In this document: piece after piece, positions 43,780 through 51,440 of the stretch | How the letters are laid out: every line of letters starts with the position of its first letter | Position numbering within the stretch: position 1 is the stretch's first letter | Assembly: GCA_035048495.1 (NCBI GenBank) | Contig: CM068544.1 | Location: 49,687,893-49,751,892, forward strand | DNA length: 64,000 bases | Reading direction: 5' to 3' | Source: Euptelea pleiosperma | Lineage: Eukaryota > Streptophyta > Magnoliopsida > Ranunculales > Eupteleaceae | The notes under the pieces: model-generated | The model's input: the letters and a program-made list of their open reading frames with translations, nothing else | What the model was told of the DNA's origin: nothing | Databases searched by the model: none | Position numbers and translations under genes: made by a program

Positions 43780-44418
43780 CTGAGCCACAATAGAATTTCC
43801 TTCGTAGAAGGTGCAAGATCTGTAAAAGGGGCAACCTTTGACTTTGAAATCGGAGTTGGAGTCTCCCGAATTCTCGCCAACAAGGAAGACCTCCAGCTCT
43901 TTCCTCGATCGCGATTGAAATGCCATCTTTACCCTGAATATCAAGTCCTTCCATTCCCCGCTCCCCCCTCTAAATCCATGCCAGCCACCCTGCAAATGGA
44001 AATCCAATCCATCACCCTTAAAGTTGTAAGCAGCATAATATGGTGGTATAGGCACCAGGGTATCATTCTAAATGCAATTTCATTTCCCCCAATGTTCTAA
44101 GCTAATGGCGGATCACCACCCAAAAACAAAAACAAACAAAAAAAAAATTGTACGACGGAAATTGAAATTGGAGAAAAAGAATTGTTTGCTTACGTCTTTC
44201 CGGCAGATGGAGATGAGGGGATTTCCTCTCGCATCAAACAAGACTCTGTTATCTCCCGCAGTTGATTTTGAAGATCGACCGTCGACCGTGAAGACGAGAT
44301 TACCGTTGGCGTCGGTGAACGTGAGTTGACCACGCGGAAGACCCAGAAGTTTTTTCGAGATCAAAAGATCAATCGGGATTTGGGAAATCACCGGGTATAC
44401 GAAGGAAGAAGAAGCCAT
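43780..44418 (-). CDS. LURP-one-related protein, exons 1-2 (third exon not found)
   Basis: LURP-one proteins have a Tubby-C-like beta-barrel fold, and Arabidopsis members take part in defence responses. Exon 1 is 44,194-44,418 (75 codons, MASSSFVYPVISQIP) and exon 2 is 43,780-43,989 (70 codons), with GT donors (GTAAGC, GTAACA) and an AG acceptor. Family motifs seen are LTFTDANGNLVFTVDG, NRVLFDARGNPLISI, GGWHGFRG, DLIFRVK, ELEVFLVGENSGD, SDFKVKG and SIVAQ. Exon 2 lacks the usual few residues before the HxxWxxF motif, so its start is shortened relative to the plus-strand copy. The family's final exon (about 45 residues with VTVYPNxDYAFIVAL) is not visible in the foldback-filled sequence below 43,780. 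The gene may therefore have a long intron or be truncated. Confidence 0.82.
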
Positions 44419-44609
44419 ATATTCATTTTGGTACCAATGAATTCAAAAATAACTCGAGGGAGAAGAAAGAAAAACAAAATATACAAAGTAGACAATGGTG
44501 GGCGGAGAATAATTAGTCCACAAGACGGCCAAGAAGACGTGTAAGATTGACGCGTGTCAACTTGCTTTTTGCTGAAACGTATAGAATCACATGGAAGCGA
44601 ATGTGTGGG

Positions 44610-44667
44610 GTTTGAGGCTATTGATCATTGCATTCAAGATGGATCCCAATGATCAATGGCCTCAAAC
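44610..44667. repeat. Short near-perfect hairpin upstream of the minus-strand LURP gene
   Basis: GTTTGAGGCTATTGATCATTG is mirrored by CAATGATCAATGGCCTCAAAC with a 16-bp loop, about 190 bp upstream of the start codon. The arms are 21 bp with one mismatch. Confidence 0.7.
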
Positions 44668-45118
44668 TGCATCTATCTAGATACTACTTTAAAAGCCAAA
44701 AGTTAGGTGGCCAAACGACCTTCACACCACCAGCACATGACGTTCACTGGGCACTAATCTTTTGTTTTTTCTGGTAGCTAACCTATTAATTTATTAAATT
44801 TTTATATTTTCTACCAGATAAAAAATGGTTCATAGAATTTTCTTTCACCCCATCCACGCATATATTTTGCTTTCAGAAAAACTATCATTTACTGAAAAGC
44901 AACTTTATTAAACTACTTAATTACTTCACCTGCCATTAATTGTATTTTCAGTTTCAGTACAGCTCATTCATTATCATAATATTACTTACAATGCCATTTT
45001 ATTCACACCCTAATGTTTTCAGCATGTGGTTGCACGTGAGTGATTGTAGGAAGCTTTTTTGAAAGTTTCCAACCTTCAAAAGGGTTATATTCATATATAT
45101 TTATTTTAATTTAATATT

Positions 45119-45266
45119 AACTAGTGGGTGCCTTGTGCCATCAGCCCTCCTCGACAAAGATTTTGCCAAAATCAGGTGAGTGGCAGAGATCCACCGTCCA
45201 TTTGGGTTGGGGGGTGGGGGGATTAGAGGAGGTATAAGTAGGGAGACAACCAATGTGTTTTGTTAT
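45119..45266. repeat. Dispersed repeat (GTGGCCCATGCCCACGGCACT family), copy 1
   Basis: Contains GAGTGGCAGAGATCCACCGTCC, GTATAAGTAGGGAGACAACC and TTTTGTTATATAGA. Other copies lie at about 45,608-45,745 and 46,408-46,580; a partial head is at 45,270-45,340. Confidence 0.65.
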
Positions 45267-45342
45267 ATAGAATAGTAAATGGCCCATGCCCACGGCACTC
45301 TCCTACAAAAGCGTTTGCAAAAATTGGGTGCCTTTGGCACTC

Positions 45343-45465
45343 AAACATTATAACGGACTGGGCGTTACCGTTTTTTCCATTATAATGGCCGTTACAACGG
45401 ATTGTAACACACATAAGGAGAAATGGGAAAATAACAAAAAATAACAGTGTTGAAATTTAAATATT
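45343..45465. repeat. Fragment of the TTATAACGG subfamily
   Basis: CATTATAACGGACTGGGCGTTACCG, then GGCCGTTACAACGG and AAAATAACAAAAAATAACAG, matching the divergent element at 32,340. Neither terminus is preserved. Confidence 0.55.
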
Positions 45466-45607
45466 GAGGTCAAATGAGGCGGATTGAGTGGTTGAAATCT
45501 AACCGTCCACATTAGATCGATGGATTTGATCTCAACCACTCTCTATCTAACCATCCACATTAGATGGATGGATAAGATAAGAGAATACAACTGAGTTGTC
45601 TTGATAT

Positions 45608-45745
45608 ATGTGTGGGTGGCCCATGCCCGTGGCACTTTCCGACAAAGTGTTTGTCAAAATTGAGTGGGAGTTAATCTCAGCCATCGATACGAAGCATAGT
45701 GGATCTCAGCCACTCATTATTGAAGCCATATAAGATAAGAGGGGT
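45608..45745. repeat. Dispersed repeat (GTGGCCCATGCCC family), copy 2
   Basis: Starts GTGTGGGTGGCCCATGCCCGTGGCACT and continues to TAAGATAAGAGGGGTATAAG. It is diverged from copies 1 and 3. Confidence 0.55.
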
Positions 45746-45756
45746 ATAAGAAAACC

Positions 45757-46322
45757 ATTAAATTTTCGTTAAATTCTATTTTTATTTTTAATTTTCAATT
45801 TTCAATTTTCAAATTTTGAATTTCAGCAACACTTTTTTCCGTTAAAATCCAGGTTTAAAGGAGGCCGTTTTAACGGTTAAACGGATTGGGGGCGTTACCA
45901 TTTAAACCGTTTAAACAGATTGAAAGGTTAGGGGTAAAAATGGAAAAAATGGAATTAAACGGATTTTAATAGAAAAATGACGCTGAAATTCAAATTTTGA
46001 AAATTGAAATTTGGAAATTAAAAAAAATAGAATTTAACAGAAATTAAATGGATTTAACGGCCGTTTTTTTCACAAATTTTTCAGAATTTAACAGCTGTTT
46101 AAACTATTTTAAAGGCCGTTAAAACTAAAAAAACGGCCATTAAATTCAAAAATGTGTTTAAACGATTTTAATGGAAACGGGCTTGGGGCGATACCATTTA
46201 AACGGCCGTTGAAATCGTTTAAATGGCCGTTTTTAAACCATGGTTAAAATCATTAAAAACTATCTATTTTTGCCCCTGGCCATTTCAATCCGTTTTAACG
46301 ACCATTTTAACAGTAACACCCC
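45757..46322 (-). mobile_element. AACGG-rich hAT-type MITE, minus orientation, interrupted by a plus copy
   Basis: The outer copy is present as 45,757-45,848 (GTTAAATTCTATTTTTATTT..CAAATTTTGAATTTCAGC) and 46,251-46,322 (TTTTTGCCCCTGGCCATTTC..CAGTAACACCCC). Both outer termini are missing. A complete opposite-orientation copy occupies the gap. Confidence 0.8.
45849..46242 (+). mobile_element. AACGG-rich hAT-type MITE inserted into another copy
   Basis: 394 bp from CCAGGTTTAAAGGAGGCCG (first bases differ from CAAGG by one change) to TTTTTAAACCATG, between perfect 8-bp duplications GTTAAAAT (45,841-45,848 and 46,243-46,250). The duplicated target is itself a piece of the outer copy. Confidence 0.9.
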
Positions 46323-46407
46323 TCTCGAGGCATGAAAAGTGGGGCTCCTGAGCCTAACCCTTGGCCTATATGTAAATCCAACCCATTTCATTCCTTATAT
46401 GTAGGTA

Positions 46408-46580
46408 AATAGTAGGTGGCCCGTGCCCACAGCACTCCCAAAACAAAGCATTTGCTAAAATAGGGTGTGAGTGGCTGAGATCCACCGTCATTTGGGGGGG
46501 AAAAGATCTTGGCCCTTCTTTGTTGAAACAGATAAGAGGGGGGATAAGTGGGGAGACAACTTCCCTGTTTTGTTATATAG
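46408..46580. repeat. Dispersed repeat (GTGGCCCGTGCCC family), copy 3
   Basis: GTAGGTGGCCCGTGCCCACAGCACTCCC, GTGAGTGGCTGAGATCCACCG, GATAAGTGGGGAGACAACTT, TTTTGTTATATAGA. It is the fullest copy and suggests a repeat unit of about 170 bp. Confidence 0.65.
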
Positions 46581-46636
46581 ATATTTGTTATTTCTTCGTT
46601 TGTGCTTTACACTAGTTTTTACTAATAGATTACTAA

Positions 46637-46764
46637 TAGATGTGGGTCCCACATGCAGATGTTGAAATGGACTAATTTTTTGTGTGGTTGATATCCATGT
46701 CGAGAAGAATATGGTCACCAAAAATCAACTCTTAACTCAACTGCACGAGGGCCCCACATCCATT
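46637..46764. repeat. Foldback with GATGTGGGTCCC arms
   Basis: GATGTGGGTCCCACATGCAG is mirrored by GCACGAGGGCCCCACATC; GTTGATATCCATG is near the centre. Loosely related to the foldbacks at 34,200 and 56,813. Confidence 0.55.
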
Positions 46765-46965
46765 AGTCATTCTATCCTAGCCCTATGAATATATATGTGC
46801 ACTGGAAAATGTCATGTGAACATCGTTTGGCAACCCATGTTTTTGGCTTTAAATGATTGGAGGATTAGTTTTGTGGGGATGAATGTGTAAATTGTGGCAA
46901 CTCAAGGCACAAGTAGAAAATCAAAATTCCAAACTTGGCCATGTAGAATAGGTATGTATAAGGGT

Positions 46966-47178
46966 GTAAATCTGGTCCGTGCGCCGGTGGCCTAGCCTAC
47001 CTCCTCTAAGGGCTGAGATTGAGCTTGACATTTTAGAGCCCGACTCATGAGGCCCAGATTGGCCCACTAAGCCCATGCTATTTTCCCCCCACTTTTGTGC
47101 CTAATGGTCATAAATTTGACTGTTGGACACCCCAGCCTGGCCCATCTAGGCCGCCACCCAGCACACCTAAAGGTTATG
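46966..47178. repeat. GGCCC-rich hAT-like fragment
   Basis: Starts AAGGGTGTAAATCTGG and is rich in GGCCCAG/AGCCCG words, as in the bounded element at 48,330-48,632. No duplication was found. Confidence 0.45.
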
Positions 47179-47399
47179 GGTAAGGATTTGTTTTGAAAAA
47201 AAATATTACTATTTTAAGGCCAAAACTTGGGAAAGCTACACCGTTCACCTATGCACAAAAGTTCAATAAATGCCTCTTCACCCAAACTTAGGTACCTAAC
47301 TGGACCAATTCTATAAAACCGGATAATACGACAAGAAAAACTAGTGTAAGTGTAAGATCAATGGTCCATTTGCTGCTGGGAAATCCACTAGTTCTTTAG

Positions 47400-47776
47400 C
47401 TGACTGACGTTGATGACGGACTACAGTATAAACCAAGCTACGTGGTATAATTTTAGAGGCACCGACCGTATGAATGCTTGGCCCATCCCACACCTACATG
47501 CCAAAAATCAGATTGATTGGTGATTTCAAACATTTGGATCATGGTACCCACAAATAATGCTCAAATACCACGTTTAAACATCAAGCCATGAAAACGACTC
47601 CAATCAGACGCTTAAAAATCACTAATCAGAATAATTTCTGATCTGGAGGTCGACCTAGGGTTGGGCTAAAGCCCCATACGTCAGTGAACTTTAAGAGTGT
47701 GCCATGTGAGAGTGTGCCACGTAGCTCATACTGTGGTCCATCATCAATGCGTCCCTCAGCAAAGTTTTAATCTGAC
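47400..47776. mobile_element. Foldback element (G-box family)
   Basis: Arms with GATGACGGACTACAGTAT / ATACTGTGGTCCATCATC, CCGACCGTATGAATGCTTGG / GGGTTGGGCTAAAGCC, and GATTGATTGGTGATTTC / AAATCACTAATCAG. Near 47,694-47,720 GAGTGTGCCA is duplicated in tandem (GTGTGCCATGTGAGAGTGTGCCACG). Confidence 0.75.
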
Positions 47777-47926
47777 TTCGACTATTGTAAGTGGAATCCT
47801 CTATTCCCACACTCCCACTAGTGGAAGTAAAGTCAGATGATTCGCGTGCTGCAGGGCAATAATTGCCTTGCTTCCAAGTGAAAAGAGGTTCCATGATTCA
47901 CGTATAGCTGGGCAACAACTGCTCGT

Positions 47927-48207
47927 TTAAAAATCAGCCTGATTAGTGATTTACAACCTTTGGATCTTTGCTCCCAAATAACGCTCAATAATGCTTAAAT
48001 TCCTACGGTGAAAATCAACCTATGAAACTAACTTTAATCCAACGCTTAGAAATCACTGATTAGGATATTTTTTTGATTTGTAGGTCCACCTAGTGATTGG
48101 CCAAACTTTCATACGGTCAGTGCCCTCTAAGAGTGTGCCATGTAGCTCGTATTGTTTACTTTGATTGGCTTCGCTCACAACATGCAGTGAGCTAAAGTTA
48201 CTCCTCA
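47927..48207. mobile_element. Foldback element (G-box family), left end missing
   Basis: From AAAATCAGCCTGATTAGTGA through the mirrored AGAAATCACTGATTAGG, GATTGGCCAAACTTTCATACGG and GAGTGTGCCATGTAGCTCG. Confidence 0.68.
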
Positions 48208-48210
48208 TAC

Positions 48211-48775
48211 TCATCATCCTTAGGTGGACTACATACCGAAAATCAGCCAGTTTTAGTGATTTCAAACCTTTAGATCTTTATACTCCAAATCATGCTCAAA
48301 TTCTACAATTAATGATCAACCCATTAAAATAAGGGAGTACATTTGGCTCACGGCCCGCGTTGTGGATTTTTCGGGCCAAAACTAGGCCTGCGGCCTGTCC
48401 CTGCTCCCTTGAAGCTCGGCCCAGCCCGTCCCAAAATGACCTGGCCAGCCCGATTTTTGAATTTTGTTTTATATATTTTTTGAAATTGACCGGCCCGACC
48501 AGGCCAATCCCAAAGCCTGTTCCTACATGCCTTGGGCTACACCTAGGCCCTGAGATTTTGGCCCGGCTCGGATTGGCTTGAAAAGCAGTCAGATCCGAGT
48601 TGGCCCGGCCGTCAGCCCAAATTTACACCCTACATGAAAATGGCTCACATGCAATGCTTGGAAATCACGAATCAAGCTACTTTTGGTATGTAGGTCCACT
48701 TAGGGTTGGGCCAAACATCCATACGGTCAATAGTCTCTCAGAATCTTCCATTTGGTTCATACTGTCCGGACTCCA
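48211..48775. mobile_element. Foldback element (G-box family) split by a GGCCC-rich element
   Basis: The left part (48,211-48,329) has AGGTGGACTACATACC and TTAGTGATTTCAAACC; the right part (48,633-48,775) has GGAAATCACGAATCAAGC, GGGTTGGGCCAAACATCC and ATACGGTCAATAG. They are separated by the 303-bp insertion. Confidence 0.75.
48330..48632. mobile_element. GGCCC-rich hAT-type MITE, nested, 8-bp duplication
   Basis: Starts TAAGGGAGTACATTTGG and ends AAATTTACACCCTA, mirrored with some mismatches. Flanks CATTAAAA (48,322-48,329) and CATGAAAA (48,633-48,640) match at seven of eight, and removing the insert restores the host element's expected order (CCCATGAAAATGGCTC). Confidence 0.82.
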
Positions 48776-49099
48776 TCATCAATTGGGGTGGTCTGTTTAA
48801 AACTCAATTCAAATCCCAAATCAAGCAGTAATCACACATTTAGCTGTCTCCATCACCATGATCATCATCTCAAAAAATTAATCTATTCAGATATTATTGA
48901 ATATATGAAAAAAAGATCCAAAGTAGTAATTTAATTAACTGATCTAGATATTTTTAAATTCAAGTCAATTTTTTCATTATGTCAGGCTGAATTGTCCACC
49001 ACTGTGTATGAACCTCTCATTGTGTGGTTGAATTGTGTAGCTGTAGAGGGATGCATATGCAATAAATTTTTCAATACCGTTTCTCCAAAAAAAAAACAA

Positions 49100-49535
49100 C
49101 TAAAACTTTGCTGACCGACCACATTATGAGCCACGTGGCTTATATTTTGGAGATCTCTGACCGTAGGGATGTTTCGCCCAACCCTAGATGGACATACAAA
49201 CCAAAAATTAGCCTAAGTAGTGGTTTCTAAAAGTTGGATTAGAGTCGTTTTCAAGGGTGATTTTTAACCGTGTAATTTGATGATTATTGACTGTTATTTG
49301 CAGTACAACGATCCAAAGGTTTGAAACCAGTAATCAGGCAGATTTTCGGTTTGTAAGTCCACTTAGGGAGCTGGCGAGCAATATTTTATTTTTTTATTTT
49401 TTGCGAGGTAAGCATGTTTTTTTAGAGAATAGGAACTCGGTGAAGGCGGGTTTTGAACCCAGATCTATGGTATCATCACCCACAAACTTTACCAACTGAT
49501 CAAGCTGGCACCTTCTGGTGAGCAAAGTTTTACTC
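49100..49535. mobile_element. Foldback element (G-box family) with a foreign right interior
   Basis: Left CTAAAACTTTGCTGACCGACC then GAGCCACGTGGCTTATATT; right GTGAGCAAAGTTTTACTC. The right arm after AAGTCCACTTAGGGAG is replaced by about 130 bp including GGGTTTTGAACCCAGATCTA, a stretch also found on the other strand at 28,225-28,300. Confidence 0.72.
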
Positions 49536-49544
49536 CATAACGTC

Positions 49545-49770
49545 TCAGCCTGTAATTTTGGCCCATGACCCGGTGCCGGCCTGGTCCCTCGGGCCAAAGC
49601 CCGGCTAAATATGGTCCTTGCCCCTTGAGGCCCAACCCGTGATTAGCCCGACCATCTTCATTTTTTAATTGTTTTTCTTATTATTGTAATTTGACTAGGC
49701 ACAATCCGGCCCGGCCCTAGGCCCTAGGCGCTGCCGCCCAACCCGGGCCAGCACTGTAGTCCCGGCCGAG
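49545..49770. repeat. GGCCC-rich hAT-like repeat
   Basis: Dense GGCCCGG/CCGGCCC words on both sides of an AT-rich middle, like the bounded element at 48,330. Ends not resolved. Confidence 0.4.
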
Positions 49771-50157
49771 AAAATTTTTGAAGCAGCGAAGATGCGCCAA
49801 TGGGATTCCACCAACTAAACTCGGGTTAAGCAGTTGTTAACCATAGGTATAATTTTGAAAAAGGTTTTTTAAATAAAATAAAAAATATTTTCTCTCTTTA
49901 ACAACCCAATAAAAGGAAAACTGCTTACCCTCTTGACCGATTCTTTCTTTACTTCATCTTTTGTAATCTTCTTCCTAACCGAGACCGAGACAAACCATGG
50001 GAAAGACAAAGAGAGCAAGAGGATGAAGATTGTTGTCTTCCTAATTAATACTAAGAGAGCAAGCACAATCTATTCGGTTCTCGAGGTTTTCGTTTTTTGT
50101 TTTCTACCTAACGGATCAAGCACAAGCAGATATGTTCGGTGTAAAAAGGGGCTAATT

Positions 50158-50510
50158 GAGTAAAACTTCTGTCACAGAGTTGTGACAGCTTCTGTCAAAC
50201 CGAACAATATGAGCCACGTGGCACACTCTTAGTGGACGCTGACAGTAAAGATGTTTGGCCAGTCCCTGGGTGGTTGTGCAAACCAAACTTCGACCTGATT
50301 AGTGATTTACAAACTTTGGATCTTTGCACCCAAATAACTCTCAATAATACTCAAATTCCTACCGTTAAAATCAACCCAGAAAATATCTTCAATCGAATCG
50401 CTTTAGAAATCACTAATCAGGCTCATTTCTGGCCAAACATCCATATGTTCAGTGTCCACTAAGAGTGTGCCACGTGGTTCGTATTGTGTGTTGTGACAGA
50501 AGTTTTACTA
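50158..50510. mobile_element. Foldback element: CACAA-type ends with a G-box-family body
   Basis: The ends GAGTAAAACTTCTGTCACAG / TGTGACAGAAGTTTTACTA resemble those of the 178-bp element at 43,419. The body is GAGCCACGTGGCACACTC .. GAGTGTGCCACGTGGTTC with GATTAGTGATTTACAAAC and its mirror. Two perfect G-boxes. It directly abuts the next element. Confidence 0.83.
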
Positions 50511-50888
50511 TGCCTGAAACTGTTTCATTTGCGGAAGTGGCATTTTTGGTAGTCGCCACTGTCATTTGGGTCCACTGACCTCATGGATGTTTATCCCACC
50601 CCTTTGTGGATATACAGACCAAAAATCACCCTGATTGGTAATCTATAACCATTAGATTTTAATACTTTTTAACACTTTTTAAGGTGTTCTTATAGCCGTT
50701 GAATGCAACCATTTTTTTAGTACTAAAACCAACGGCTAAAAACCATTAAACAAGCTGATTTTTGGTATCATTGTCTATTATGGGGGTGAGCTAAACATCC
50801 ATGCGGTCAGTAGGCCCAGATGGCAGCGGTGACTACCAAAAATGCCACTTCCGCAAATGAAAAGATCTCAGGTATACCTTGTTACATC
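50511..50888. mobile_element. Foldback element, GATGTAACAAGG family, left tip missing
   Basis: Starts inside the terminal repeat at GCCTGAAACTGTTTCATTTGCGG and ends CAGGTATACCTTGTTACATC. Internal ATGGATGTTTATCCCACCCC is mirrored by GGGGTGAGCTAAACATCCAT. The left ten or so bases were apparently lost where it meets the element at 50,158. Confidence 0.82.
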
Positions 50889-51109
50889 ACGACATTTTCC
50901 TCCACTAAGGTAAGAATTACTTTCGGTTTTTTCGTTCTTTGGGTTGAAAAAGACAAAAGGAATTTTTGTCTTTTTCGTCTAAAACAGGAAGAAGGAAGGG
51001 TAACTTTTAGTTGCCGCTTCTAAACTTCCACCGCTTCAAAAATTTTCTCGTCCCGGCTATCCATAAGCTCATATTATCACGATACGACGATAAACGATAA
51101 ATTCACCTA

Positions 51110-51347
51110 GAGAAAACTTGATGACCGTCATATAAAAGCGGAGGATCGCCAACAATCTGAGCCACGTGGCATACTCTTAGAGGACTATAACCATATGGAT
51201 GTTTGGCCAATCCCTAGGTGGACCCAATTAATGGTAAAAAATGCTCAAATTCAACGGTTGAAAATCAACCCGTGAAAACGACTCCAATCCAACATCAATA
51301 ATCAGGCTAATTTTTGCTGACCGTCTCCGGTCAGCAAAGTTCTACTC
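51110..51347. mobile_element. G-box foldback element in the promoter of the plus-strand LURP gene
   Basis: 238 bp, internally shortened. Left GAGAAAACTTGATGACCGTC, right GGTCAGCAAAGTTCTACTC. It retains GAGCCACGTGGCATACTC (G-box at 51,161-51,170), ATGGATGTTTGGCCAATCCC and the mirrored ATCAGGCTAATTTTTG. It ends about 30 bp before the TATA-like box and 94 bp before the ATG of the LURP gene. Confidence 0.8.
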
Positions 51348-51377
51348 AAAAAGCAATATGTAGACGGCTTGGCCGTC

Positions 51378-51387
51378 TTATAAAAAA
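51378..51387 (+). promoter_or_regulatory. TATA-like box of the plus-strand LURP gene
   Basis: TTATAAAAAA lies 54 bp upstream of the ATG at 51,441, and a (TC)n stretch (51,418-51,435) lies between, as in many plant 5' leaders. Transcription would start at about 51,410 if this box is used. Confidence 0.5.
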
Positions 51388-51440
51388 CGGTGATTACGAA
51401 GCCTGAGAGAAACGAATCTCTCTCTCTCTCTCTCTGCGGC

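Noticed and set aside
44072..44329. Plus-strand frames across 43,915-44,544
   Set aside because: They are antisense shadows of the minus-strand LURP exons.
49869..50163. Opposing frames, one with a signal-peptide-like start
   Set aside because: They are AT-rich with TTC/GAA runs that keep both strands open; no family resemblance or splice context.
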